Source of the DNA: Chelonoidis abingdonii
Lineage: Eukaryota; Chordata; Testudines; Testudinidae
Length of the DNA: 64,000 nucleotides
Assembly (NCBI RefSeq): GCF_003597395.2
Contig: NC_133771.1
Location: 47,813,196-47,877,195, forward strand
Reading direction: 5' to 3'
Part shown: one piece after another, positions 35,195-45,559 of the stretch
How positions within the stretch are numbered: the first letter of the stretch is position 1
How the letters are laid out: each line of letters begins with the position of its first letter
Notes under the pieces: generated by a model
What the model saw: only the letters and a program-made list of their open reading frames with translations
Database searches by the model: none
What the model was told of the DNA's origin: nothing
Program-made: the position numbers and the translations under genes

Positions 35195-35295
35195 AAAGAT
35201 GTAGGGCTGGATTATCAGCTTGTGAAAACTGGCATAGAACCATTGAAATCAATGGATCTTGGAGCTAAACTGATTTACCACTGAGGATCTGGTTT
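35195..35295. repeat. Old palindromic repeat of the ATCCTCAGCTGGTGTAAAT type
   Basis: GGCTGGATTATCAGCTTGTG on the left and TTTACCACTGAGGATCTGGT on the right are imperfectly complementary around CATTGAAATCAATGGA. This is a family seen widely in birds and turtles. Confidence 0.6.
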
Positions 35296-35437
35296 GTGAA
35301 TTTTCCATTCTTTGAGTTTTATGCAGGCATTTACATCTGTGCAAAGATGTGTAAAATTCTTCTGTTCTACTTTAGTGTCATTTTTCATTGTCTTTGCACA
35401 GGTGTAAATGACAACTCAAGGTGCAAGGCCCATTCTG

Positions 35438-35792
35438 TGGGCTTGTCTTCACTGCAACAGTTAGTACACTTGAGTTACTGCGCTTAACTAACTCAAGTGA
35501 GAGTGAGCCCACTTCAAAAGCACACTTGGAGTTACAAATAGTGATTGGATTAGCAGCACAGAGTGACTGGTATAGCAGAATGATTAGATTGGATTAGCTG
35601 ATGATGAGTTGCTGTAATTTGAGCTGCAGCACACCCTCCTCCCGCTCTCCTCCCCACCCTAACTGGCCAGGGAGTTTGAGTTCAAAGCACCACTTAACTC
35701 AAGCTACAGATTGTTTTGTGTGGAGGGAGTTGAGTTAAGGGTAACCCTTGAGCTATCATTCAAGCTAACTGTGCTGTGAAGACACACCCTCT
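35438..35792. mobile_element. MITE of the GGGCTTGTCTTCACTG type
   Basis: Left end GGGCTTGTCTTCACTG and right end GCTGTGAAGACACACCC are imperfect inverted repeats. The subterminal ACTTGAGTTA and TTGAGTTAAGGGTAAC blocks are also inverted relatives. Similar end motif to the Harbinger-like elements at 6.7 kb; a clean duplication was not found. Confidence 0.65.
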
Positions 35793-36027
35793 GTTACCCA
35801 GTACATGGGACATGATTTTATATCAGGCAAAATTTAGGACTTTAAAGAAAATATTAACAAATTGTGCTCAGAGTTTAGTTTATTTGGAGATGGATAAATT
35901 TAAACCAGAGGATAAATAAATTGTGAATACATTCAGAAACTCAACTTCTGATGTTTCTGGAAGGAGCACAAATAGTCTCCAGGGAACTGTAGATGGGGAA
36001 ATAATTTTCTCCTTTCTTTACATAAGT

Positions 36028-36112
36028 GGCCAGATCCTCAGTTGGTGCAAATTGAAGTAAATCCCTTCACTTCAATAGAGCTATGCTAGTCTGAAAATCC
36101 AGTCCTTCAGCA
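36028..36112. repeat. Second copy of the old palindromic repeat
   Basis: GGCCAGATCCTCAGTTGGTG, then CTTCACTTCAATAGAGCTAT; same family as 35195-35295 and better preserved on the left half. Confidence 0.6.
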
Positions 36113-36344
36113 TTTTTAAAGAGAAAATAAGACCTGTTGCTTTCTCTGTCTAACAAAATGAACAATTCTTGATGTCCAAGGCTCAACTCCTGATGTCCTT
36201 ATTTGGTTTTTATTCAAGTTCCCAGTGATCTCAATGTTCTCATGTGACTTTGTGACAGTAAAACCGAACAAGAAATGACCTTAGGATATGACCTTCCTAC
36301 CATGAGGAATTATTCATTTGGATGTGCTCAGTCCCAGTGAAGTA

Positions 36345-36900
36345 ATGGAAGTATGATGGGATATACAGACCCCACACTGGGCAGCACAGGGCTAAGGAGC
36401 TAATGTGGGCTTAGGCAGCTCTGCCCCACCACATCTATAGGGATGTCAGTACTGGAGAGAGGAGCTTAAAAGGGAGAAGCCCAGCTCAGCTGGTGGCACA
36501 TCAGTCAGGAGAGCAGGTCTCCAGTCCTCAGGTCCTGGAGCAAAGACTGGCTAAAGGCAAAAAATCCTCAGCTGAGTGCTGCCTGGAGACCCCTCTCTGA
36601 AAGAAGGAAGGAAGCACAGATCGGTTGTGGCTCCACCAGGGATGCGACTATTGTTTTATACTACTAGTGACCTTAGTTTGGACCACAGCTTTGCAGAAGC
36701 ATTCTGGATGAGAGCTTTACCACATCTATGGGATGACTTGTTGGTGTGGGTTTGTTGACAACCACCAGGAGGGTGGACTATCTGGGACTCAGTCTGAGGA
36801 CAGAGCCTTGTGAGACAGGAGTGGCATACAGGAACACCTGGACTCTCAGATCAGAGGCCTGGGTGAGTGCTGTGGCCTGGTCCAGGGCCTAGAGAGTGCC
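36345..36900 (+). repeat. LTR-like dispersed repeat, tentative
   Basis: Contains GAGGAGCTTAAAAGGGAGAA (a TATA-like core), then GGAGAGCAGGTCTCCAGTCC and repeated CTGG/GGAG blocks, like the U3-R part of LTRs known from turtles. Borders were not placed and no duplication was found. Confidence 0.35.
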
Positions 36901-36904
36901 CTGG

Positions 36905-37600
36905 GATAGAAACCCTGGTGATAGGGAGTTTTGCCTGAGTAAGAAACAAAAGATTTGGTCCTTCATGAGGCAGCTTACAAGAAATTAAAGATCTAGAAAA
37001 TGAAAATTTACTTGTGATACTTTGAGTCCACACAGATCATGGAAGGGTTAGTTGGGAAATTTCTCCGATAGCTGCTATCAAATATACGGCAAAGCTTTTA
37101 TGAAGGAAACAGAGAGTAATATACATACCATAGTTTATTAATGAGTTTTGACGGTCTGACAAGCAATAGGAAACTTGATTGGCAGTGCATGAAAAAAAAT
37201 GTAGCCTCTGGCTTTCTATGCAGAGTTTGGAAGAATTCAAATAAAGTCTGTTCAACTGTATGAATCCTATACTTGAGTTTATATAGGGTAAATGTGTATT
37301 ATGCCTGATATGTATGCCTCAAGTGTATACCTTCCTGGGTCATTGTTCTAAAGACAGATGGCTGACAGATCAATAACTTTATGTACTCTTCCCATCTTTA
37401 TTTTCTAAATAATATCTGTTACCCTGTATGTGAAAAATAGAATACATTTTGACTAAGCTGCTTTTTTCTGGTGTTCAAAGTCCATCTCTACTGAGCCCCT
37501 CTCAATATTTCCATGGTAACTCTTTTACTCTTAGTAGTTTAGTATTTAGTGTAGTGGTCAACCCTAAAATGAAAGGAAATTATGAAAATTTAAAATGGCT
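36905..37600. other. Intron 3 sequence, nothing identified
   Basis: AT-rich; no exon or assignable repeat. Confidence 0.45.
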
Positions 37601-37611
37601 ACATTACTTAT

Positions 37612-37830
37612 ACCAGGTGTGGTGGCACGCGTCTGTAATCCCAGCTACTTGGGAGGCTAAGGCCGGCCGATCACTTGAGCTCAGGGGTTCTGGGCTACAG
37701 TGTGCTATGCCGATCAGGTGTTTGGTGCCAGTGACAGCCTGGCCAGTGGGTGGCTGAAGGACTGGCTAAAAACATGAATGATGCGCTGTGATCAGTGGTC
37801 TCTTTGGGAGGACTGATTGGACAAGGTGAT
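37612..37830 (+). pseudogene. 7SL (SRP) RNA retropseudogene
   Basis: The first 110 or so bases follow vertebrate 7SL RNA closely: GGTGTGGTGGCACGCGTCTG, TGTAATCCCAGCTACTTGGG, TCTGGGCTACAGTGTGCTAT and GCCGATCAGGTGTTTGG. The last two include the region joining the Alu domain to the S domain, which primate Alu SINEs lack. After about 37724 the sequence is collapsed and diverged, with recognisable islands (GTGATCAGTGG). The exact 9-bp repeat ATTACTTAT flanks the insertion (37603-37611 and 37831-37839), which marks a retroposed copy. No poly-A tail remains. The S-domain deletion makes function in the signal recognition particle unlikely. Confidence 0.85.
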
Positions 37831-38171
37831 ATTACTTATCTGCTACTGAATTTACCGGTATTATTCACAGAGGCTTCTCTTCTCTTATACAGGATTCTAC
37901 ATTGTAAAAGGATCTTGGTTACCAAATCATGGTCAACTTTGGTGATTGTACATATACTACAACATTTGTTTAAAAGAATCACTAAACTCTTCATTTCTTG
38001 TCAGTGAGGGAAGGAGAACAATGACTGACACTGAAGTAAATAGATGTTCCAACCACCGTTGGGGGCTTAACTTGCTTGACTATTGCTGCAAAAAAATTAA
38101 TGTCATATTCAAAGTATGAAAAGCAGCTCAGTATTTCAAATTTACTAACTTCTGCTCCCCTCACTTCTTGT

Positions 38172-38720
38172 TTGGAGAGGGTGCCATATGAGGAAAGATT
38201 AAAGGGGCTAGGACTCTTCAGCTTGAAAAAGAGGAGACTAAGGGGGAATATGATAGAGGTATATAAAATCATGAGTGATGTTGAGAGAGTGGATAAGGAA
38301 AAGTTATTTACTTATTCCCATAATACAAGAACTAGGGGTCACCAAATGAAATTAATAGGCAGCAGGTTTAAAACAAATAAAAGGAAGTTCTTCTTCACAC
38401 AGCGCACAGTCAACTTGTGGAACTCCTTACCTGAGGAGGTTGTGAAGGCTGGGACTATAACAGTGTTTAAAAGGGAACTGGATAAATTCATGGTGGCTAA
38501 GTCCATAAATGGCTATTAGCCAGGAAGGGTAAAGAATGGTGTCCCTAGCCTCTGTTTGTCAGAGGATAGAGATGGATGGCAGGAGAGAGATCACTTGATC
38601 ATTGCCTGTTAGGTTCACTCCCTCTGGGGCACCTGGCATTGGCCGATGTCGGTAGACAGATACTGGGCTAGATGGACCTTTGGTCTGACCCGGTACAGCC
38701 ATTCTTATGTTCTTATTAGT
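38172..38720 (+). mobile_element. CR1 LINE 3' end with C-terminal RT frame
   Basis: A 5'-truncated copy. The + frame is open for 147 codons to a stop at 38517-38519 and reads [13 protein letters not shown], then [18 protein letters not shown] and F-K-R-E-L-D-K-F, the C-terminal part of CR1 ORF2. The 3' UTR follows (GGCAGGAGAGAGATCACTTG, GGGGCACCTGGCATTGGCCG) and ends ATTCTTATGTTCTTA. The flanks repeat a 23-bp block (38149-38171 and 38729-38751, two mismatches). Confidence 0.9.
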
Positions 38721-38754
38721 TATCACTTCTTCTGCTCCTCTGACTTCTTGTAAG

Positions 38755-39818
38755 GCAGCAATGGTTGTTGAAGTAGCCGGGAATCATGTAGCAGGCAGTG
38801 ATCATAAAGCAGCCAGTTCTCTCCCTTTTCTCTTCCATAATGCTCATGCTCCACCCACATGGCATAATGGAGCACCAGTTGCCCCAGAAACAAGAAGCCA
38901 CTAGATCAACTCATGTGTTAATGAATTACTAACAGATCAAATGTTTAGTGAATAGGGAGGAACAAACAATGTTCCATGTTAAAACATAGCAGATATGAGT
39001 TTAGATTCAGTGGATAAATGATGGCAGATGCACATAAGGCTGCGGGGTGGCCCATCCTTTTTAGTTGTGTAGGAGAGCATGGAGAAGGACATTCCTTCAT
39101 TTTCCCCCTTGTGCCCCTATGCAAACCCAGACACCTTGTGACTGGAGGGTATAGGTTATCCCCAACTCCTTCTGCATCTGCCAGTGAAGCTGCTCATCCA
39201 TAGATGAGAGTGAACGGTGCACCCTCTCTTTGTACAGGCTCTCGCTTTAGGCTATAATCTAGCTCTTATTAGACAAAATAAACTACAGTAAGCTGTAGTT
39301 TATCAGCATTCTGGATTCTGCTCTCATGTATCTTTGAGACTCTGCTTTTCATATTGGCTCCCACTTCACAGACACAATGAAATTTACAAGAACACTCACT
39401 TTTTAAAGGAAATGTAAGAATTTCAATATCAGATCTGTGTTTGTCTTTGGCTAACCTACATGGAAATCCAAGGTTATAAAGCAGGATGTTCCAGATGTTC
39501 TTTTTCTGACCCTATTATGACCGGAGATTCCATAAAGTAGCTAATAGGAAAGCTATCCATTAAAACTTTAAAAATGTATTAACCTTTTGATGAATCCAAC
39601 CCAGTGTTTCATGTCCTTACTGATCATAAGTGGAAGTAGCAGAAGAAATACAGTATGTTTACTTACCTCTTACATGCCCCACACTGTATAGGCACCTCAA
39701 AGAAACAAACACTTAAAATAAAAGACTAACTCTTATTATGACATTGAATTTCAGGTTTGGTAGTCTCACCAATAGTTTTGCAAGGTCATAGTTTGTCTGG
39801 TGCAATCTTTCTTTAAAG

Positions 39819-39849
<31 letters not shown>

Positions 39850-40370
39850 AAATATAATATATATGTGTATACATGTATATACCATTTATATGTGTAAGTG
39901 TGTGTATTTAAAACCCAGTTATAAACATAATTATGAGAAACCTAAAAAACAAGGTGCCCATCAAAGAGTTCAGTGTTGCTTCAGCTAGACTGTAAGACCC
40001 TTGAAGTAGGGGACATACTGTTCTACATTTGTAAACTGCCAAGTACATTGCTCAATAGATAAAAATAGTAAGAAGCAAACAGAATGCCACATGACATTCT
40101 TCCCTCTAAACTGCCACTGAATTAATTCCTTATCCTGATGACAGCACAGTGCTGCAGGAGGTGTTAGTTTTAGCATGAGACATTAACAATTAGGACCTAA
40201 CTACCTCTAGCACCTGATTCTCATTTATACAAAAGCACTTTCTACAGCTCTGGCACTGTAGAGAGGCACTGTGGTGGAAGCAAATTACATCTACCCCCAC
40301 TTTCAGGCCAGTGGTGTAAAGAGGCTATAATGAAATGGGAATCAGGCTCCTAATCTTTAAACGTCCAAAT
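38755..40370. other. Intron 3 sequence
   Basis: No exon found. Apart from the GT/TA microsatellite at 39.8 kb nothing is assignable. Confidence 0.45.
39819..39905. repeat. (GT)n(TA)n microsatellite
   Basis: A GT run to about 39836 followed by an imperfect TA/TATG tract. Confidence 0.9.
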
Positions 40371-40589
40371 ATACTTTCTGTAAGACAGCAGTTCTCCACC
40401 AGGAGTCCGGGACTGCAAGCTGGTTTCAGGGGGTTTGCAAGCAGGGCCAGTGTTAGACTTGCTGGGGCCAAGAGCAGAAAGCCAAAGCCGGGAGGCGTGG
40501 TGCTAAATCCTGGGGGACCAAGCTCTGCCACCTGGGAGTGAAGCCAAAGCCTGAGCAACTTAGTTTAATGGGGACCTCTGTGGCATGGG

Positions 40590-41293
40590 CAGGGCCGGTG
40601 CAAGGAAGTTTTGCACCCTAGGTGAAACTTCCACCTTGCGCCCCCCCAGCCCTGCAGCAGCTCCCCTCTGCCCTGAGGTGCCCCCCTGCTGTGGCAGCTC
40701 CCTGCCCCCCGCAGCAGCTCCCTACCCCCAGGCCTGATGAGCCCTGTGGTACCTCCCCACCCTAGCTCACCTCTGCTCCATGTCCTCTCCAAGCACGCTG
40801 TCCTGCTCTAATTCTCCTCCCAGGCTTGTGGCGCCAAACAGCTGATTGGCGCCACAAGCCTGGGAGATGGGAGAAGCAAAGCAGCAACTGCATGGTGGAA
40901 CCCCTGGGCTGCTGGCGGCGCACTGACCCAGGGGAACCCCTGGGCTGCTGGCTGCCGGCAGCAGCACGCTGACCTCGGGGAACCCCTGGGCTGCTGGCTG
41001 CTGGCTGCTGGTGGCGGTGCGCTGACCCCGGGGAATCCCTGGGCTGCCGGCTGCTGGTGGTGGCGCGCTGACCCAGGGGAACCCCTGGGCTGCAGGCTGC
41101 CGGCGCGCTGACCCAGGGGAACCCCTGAGCTGCCACTGCAGCTCAGACTCCCTCTCCCTCCCAGAGCAGCGGCCGCTCAAACACTTAAAGAAAAAATTGG
41201 AGGGTGCTGCTTTTTGGTGCCTCTTTTTGGCGCCCCCAAATCCTGGTGCCCTAGGCAACCACCTAGTCCTCCTAAATTGTAGCACCGGCCCTG
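40590..41293. mobile_element. hAT MITE (inner, 704 bp) nested in the outer one
   Basis: Starts CAGGGCCGGTGCAAGG and ends GTAGCACCGGCCCTG. Perfect 8-bp duplication GGCATGGG occurs at 40582-40589 and 41294-41301. It therefore inserted later than the outer element. The interior carries a GC-rich minisatellite and a perfect inverted pair around CCCAGGCTTGTGGCGCCAAA near 40822 and GGCGCCACAAGCCTGGGAG near 40848. Long minus-strand frames here are artefacts of the tandem array. Confidence 0.92.
40893..41140. repeat. Minisatellite, about six units of 40-53 bp
   Basis: Units share TGACCCAGGGGAACCCCTGG followed by GCTGCTGGCTGC-type variable tails. Lengths differ because of internal CTG/GGC additions. 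Confined to the inner hAT element. Confidence 0.85.
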
Positions 41294-41869
41294 GGCATGG
41301 GACCCCAAGTAATTTCCCTGTTTGCGACACCCTCTCCCCCAGTGCTGGCCCTGGCTTTTATATGCATTAAAATAGTTGTTGTGGCACAGCTGGGCTGTGG
41401 AATTTTTATAGCATGGGGTGGGAGGGAGCTCAAAGAAAAAGCTTGAGAACCCCTGCTGTAAGACATAGGGTCTTAGCTCTAGTGTCCTGAGCAAATTCCA
41501 TTTTCCTGTAGGTACCTGTATTCTCTCTTTCTATGTTTCCTCAACAGATTCTGCTCTTCCTTGCAATCCTTATGTGTTGGTTGGCAACTGATGCAGTCAA
41601 CCTGAGATGAAGCTGCATTTCAGCAGAGTGTGACTTGATCTATATACACATTCACCTTTTAAAAGTGAACAATCGTTACCACTCAGTGTCAGTTTCTCCC
41701 TGTACTTAACACAGGAAATACAATAACTGTTAGAAATTGCTGACTTGGTTTTAACCATTATGTTTTCATTTAATTTCTTTCTGCAGGAACAGAATTGGAC
41801 ATTAAATATATTATAGATATTTAGGGCCACATTCTTCTCTCACATCAATTTAACTGTTATTGTGATCAC

Positions 41870-41870
<1 letters not shown>

Positions 41871-41894
<24 letters not shown>
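41871..41894. repeat. (GT)12 microsatellite
   Basis: Uninterrupted GT run about 380 bp upstream of the MLIP exon 4 acceptor. Confidence 0.95.
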
Positions 41895-41900
<6 letters not shown>

Positions 41901-42272
41901 AAATGTACACTGTTGGGGTACCATAACTTCTAGTTGCATCATATACTTACTGACAGCATAATTATTTCAGTTTTTGCTTAAATGGGAAATACAATAGCCT
42001 TGAACCTAGAGAAGTGGTAACTTTGTTTAAATAAGCAAAACAAAATCTCCATCAAAATAATTCATGTGTACAAGTTGTTTGTTCTAAATCATGTCTCATT
42101 AGAAAGGAGCCCACCAGGCTGTATCACTGACAGTTAAGATATCCCTGTGCCGTTAGCCCACAATATAGTACTAATATAATACTTTATGCATGATCATGCA
42201 ACTGATATGTAAGATTTTAACAGTTTGTCTCATCTCACCCTATTTTAACACTTCTCTTTCTTTTTTCCCCAG

Positions 42273-43889
42273 TTAACTTCTCCTTCTACTTTTGATCATC
42301 TTTTTCATAAACCACCTGCTGCCTGCTTAATTTCTCCAACTAACCTGAAAGTAGAATGTGACATTGTTAATCCGAAACAAGTCTCTTCTCTGGAAGAATC
42401 CTATAGCAAGTGGCAGTCAGCATCTAGGTCTTCTAAACAAGATTCATCTACGTGTTTCCAGGCTACTGCTCACAGTTCACCTCTTTACATGCCCCAGAGA
42501 TCACCTTCCAGTACTCAATTCTCCAACAACCTTCAAATGCCAAATATTGTTACACCTAACTATGTTTACAAAACGTCTGAATTCACAGCATCATCTGTTC
42601 CAAGCAAGAGTCCAGCTCCAGTTTCATATTTTCCCAATTCAGCAGGAACGGCAGGTTCTCCAGATCAGCCTGTATCTCCCTGTTCTTCTAAGCGATTTAA
42701 CACATTTTTTGCCACTCCTGTCCATATCACAGCACATTCATTATCACCTAGTCCTAAACCACTCTTCTCCCCATTTTTTGGTTCCTCCTCAACCATATGC
42801 AGTGTAAATGAGCCTTGTAGCAGGATGTCCTCTAGTGGAAATCTGCTGAAGTCAGGCATTAGATCCCCTCTGCCAACCAGACTGTCTCTTTTAACTGCTC
42901 TTCTGAAGTCAGGCCCGTCTCAGCAAAGACCACTCTCCCCTGCATCCTGTCCTCCTACCTTTTCTCCTAACTCCCTTCGCTCCTCAACTCTCACAATAGA
43001 CCAAAAGTTTAAAACAAGTCCCCCTACTCCTAAGAAATCTGCCTCAAGCTTTTCTATTAGGTCAAACTCTCCAAGTCAAGAGGAACATTGGCCTTTACTA
43101 TTTTCTCACTCACCCATTCATGTGCCTTTGTCCTCAAAGCCTGTTTCTACTCCTCAGGCTAGATCCCTTTCCCCTAAAAAGCACCTTCATGCCAGAACAC
43201 TTTCTCCTGATTCATTATATCCCCTATCATCCACCATTTCTTCCTATAGGAAAACAGTTGTATCCCCCCTGTTACAACCTAAATCATCTTCAGTGCTGCC
43301 CCCCGTCCCAAGACACTCCTCTTCCCTGAATCCTGCAATTTCTCCTACAAAACTGTTGCCTTACCCTGTCCACAAAACTCAAAGGCCTGAAAAGTCTAGG
43401 AGAGTCCACACTTACTCACCCACTTTCACTTGTAAATCATACCCTTTGTCCTCTCCTGCCAATGAAAAAGGAACATTCTCCCCTATCCTAGAAAAATGTT
43501 CCTCTTCTTCTGCAAATCTTTTGCACCCAACCTATAAATCAAAAGCAGGATCATCCCAGCTGTCTGCTCAGGAACTGAATCCTGTCTCCTCTACCCCTTC
43601 AAATGTCCCAACCCATTGGTCTTCCTCACCTGCTAATTCTACATCACCTATTTGCCCACCCTATAATATTCATTCCCACTCACCACAACTTAATTCCTCA
43701 TCACTGCACCCAAAACATAGAGTTTATTGCTCAGCTGCAAGACCTAAGCAATTGCCCTCCATATCAGTAACACCATGTAGATCTCCTGTCCCAGACCAGT
43801 CACCTTGTACACCATTGTCAAGATCCAGGGAGCTGAGTTCACCAAAATCTTTTTCCCGGCCTCCTGATCGTGAAAGCCTGAAACCCAAG
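42273..43889 (+). CDS. MLIP: MLIP large Ser/Pro-rich coding exon 4 (539 codons)
   Basis: One uninterrupted open exon of 1,617 nt, phase 0 at both ends. It has a strong pyrimidine-rich acceptor (CTTTCTTTTTTCCCCAG ending at 42272) and donor GTACTT at 43890. The translation is dominated by Ser, Pro, Thr, Leu and Lys, with more than twenty Ser-Pro or Thr-Pro dipeptides spread along it, no predicted globular core and no membrane segment. The C-terminal part contains the block SPVPDQSPCTPLSRSRELSS, which I recognise from long MLIP isoforms. From memory, the long human isoform exceeds the short one by an exon of nearly this size, so this is the alternatively included long exon. The intact frame over 539 codons in a repeat-rich neighbourhood shows purifying constraint. 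A shorter internal ATG frame at 42489 is part of this exon, not a separate gene. Confidence 0.9.
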
Positions 43890-43894
43890 GTACT

Positions 43895-44510
43895 TGTCTT
43901 GCATGCTTTTTTTCTAATAGATCTTTTTCTTCATACAAAAATTACGTCCATTTTGAATGGTGATAGTAAAATTAAGCAACTGAGTAAACTTTTTTAAAAG
44001 AGAAAAACTCACTGTATTGATGTAAATGCAAAATCATAACATCACATGTTGCTAACATTATGTTTTACATTATGGAAGCAGCCACGTCAAGAGTTTGTTG
44101 TGTAAAAAAATATTGTCAATGGATAGGAGGAGGAGTTGGTGGAGATTGACTTGTTGGTCGTTGTTTGGCAATAGATTTGATTATCTTTAATTTTTATAAA
44201 ACTCAGGTAAAACAGTGCTGGATATAATATTAATAACTAAACATATTCTGTGCAAGTTAAGAGAGCAGATCCACAACAGATGTAAGTCAGCACAGTTCCC
44301 CATTGAAAACAAGGAAAGTGCACTGATTCATATCAGCTTAGGAGAGGCAGAGAAAGAATCTGTCTGTTCTCTCAGTTTTCACTCTTGATCTCTGCTGCTG
44401 TTATACCCAGTCCTGGCAGCCTGCTACAGTTTTGGCTAAAATCCCAGCTCTTCTGCAGCTCTGTCCTTATCCTTGTGCCTCATTCTGCTGTGTCCACATG
44501 CTGAAGAAGA
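43895..44510. other. Intron 4, proximal part
   Basis: The exon 4 frame continues 35 codons into the intron to a stop at 43995-43997. Beyond it nothing coding. A faint copy of the CAGATCC...TGTAAGTC old repeat lies near 44265-44340. Confidence 0.45.
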
Positions 44511-44514
44511 GCAC

Positions 44515-44600
44515 CATGTAGCTGAAAGCTTGTCTCTCTCACCAACAGAAGTTGGTCCAATAAAAGATATTACCTCACTCCACTTGTCTCCCTGCTACAC
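44515..44600 (+). repeat. Retroelement 3' tail fragment
   Basis: GCTGAAAGCTTGTCTCTCTC, then AGAAGTTGGTCCAATAAAAG and ATATTACCTCACTCCAC. The same tail recurs at 46.85 kb. Known from turtle retroelement 3' ends; parent family not certain. Confidence 0.6.
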
Positions 44601-45334
44601 TGTAGACATATCATCTCCACTAACTTGGTTGGTAAAGTGCTGACTAGATTCTTGTGCTTCTGTGTCCTTGTTGTAAATTCTGTGTTATGAAAAAAGAAAC
44701 CTCACGACTGCATTTGCTGCTTCAGATAGTCTACCCTGCACTCTGCTGAATCAGCTGCGTCTCCCATTGTTTGTCACTCATAAGAAGAGGGAGAGAGTCC
44801 CAGCAGAGGGAGGACAAGCAGTAAAGGCAATTGCCGTAAAAGGATTTGAACATCAGTGACTTTTAAAATGCTTAATGTGGAGTGTGGAGCAAGAAAGAAG
44901 GAATGAGAGGGGGGGAAAAAGGGAAAGTGGGTGGGCCAAAAAGGATGCAACAGATGTGTACATGTGAGAACAAAGGGAGCTAGAAAACAGAAAAGAAAAG
45001 ATGATGACAGAAGCAAATAGAGTTCATGGTTTTCTGTCCTCCTTAGTCAGGATTCTACACTATCCATTTTTCTTTATTCCTCTTCTTTCTTACCCCTCAG
45101 CTTTCCTCTTACAGCTGAAGTACAGTTACGATCTTAGGAACGATGCCCTACTTTATTGAATTATTCACAATCCAGCTACAATATGGTTTCCTGGATCAAG
45201 CTGCATCAGGTAGAAGCTCCTAACAGCCTTTAGCGTGTCCAAGAAGTTGTGATAATTATAACTAGCTCAAGCTAGTCAAATTCAGACTAGAAATACAGCA
45301 CAATTGTATCAGTAATTTTTACCAATAATTAACC

Positions 45335-45552
45335 ATTTCACCAACTTCCCCAGAGATATGGTGGATTCTCCATCACTTGAACTCTTTAAATCAAGATTGA
45401 ATGTTTTTCCAAAAGAAATGATCTTATGCAGCCATAAGTTACAGGCCTGATGAAGGAATCGCTGAGTGAAATTCTATGGCCTGTCGTTATACAGTGGGTC
45501 ATCACAGATGATCATAAGGTTCTATTCTGGCTTTAACATCTATGAATTCATT
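45335..45552 (+). mobile_element. CR1-related LINE 3' end
   Basis: GGTGGATTCTCCATCACTTG followed by AATCAAGATTGAATG, AATTCTATGGCCTGT and a TATGAATTC-type end. The first part corresponds to the last codons of a CR1-like ORF2 (D-S-P-S-L-x-L-F-K-S-R-L type). Confidence 0.7.
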
Positions 45553-45559
45553 AATGGCT

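Larger units (their letters stand above)
40386..41455. mobile_element. hAT MITE (outer), split by a second hAT MITE
   Basis: Starts CAGCAGTTCTCCACCAGGAG and ends CTTGAGAACCCCTG. Perfect 8-bp flanks CTGTAAGA occur at 40378-40385 and 41456-41463. Removing the inner element and one of its duplications leaves about 358 bp. Both halves, interrupted at GGCATGGG, are colinear with a common turtle MITE. Confidence 0.92.

Noticed and set aside
37612..37730. Alu SINE or human contamination
   Set aside because: The sequence keeps the 7SL domain-junction region (GCTATGCCGATCAGGTGTTT) that Alu lacks and has no dimer or A-rich linker. The flanks are continuous with the rest of the window and carry a 9-bp duplication.
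40893..41140. CRISPR-like array
   Set aside because: Repeats are adjacent and variable with no unique spacers, and the DNA is vertebrate. This is a minisatellite.
40762..41330. Long minus-strand proteins of 124 and 187 codons
   Set aside because: They are translations of a GC-rich tandem array within a hAT MITE.
42489..43997. A 502-codon single-exon gene starting at an internal ATG
   Set aside because: The open frame continues upstream to a strong acceptor at 42272 and has a donor at 43890. The sequence matches the large MLIP exon.
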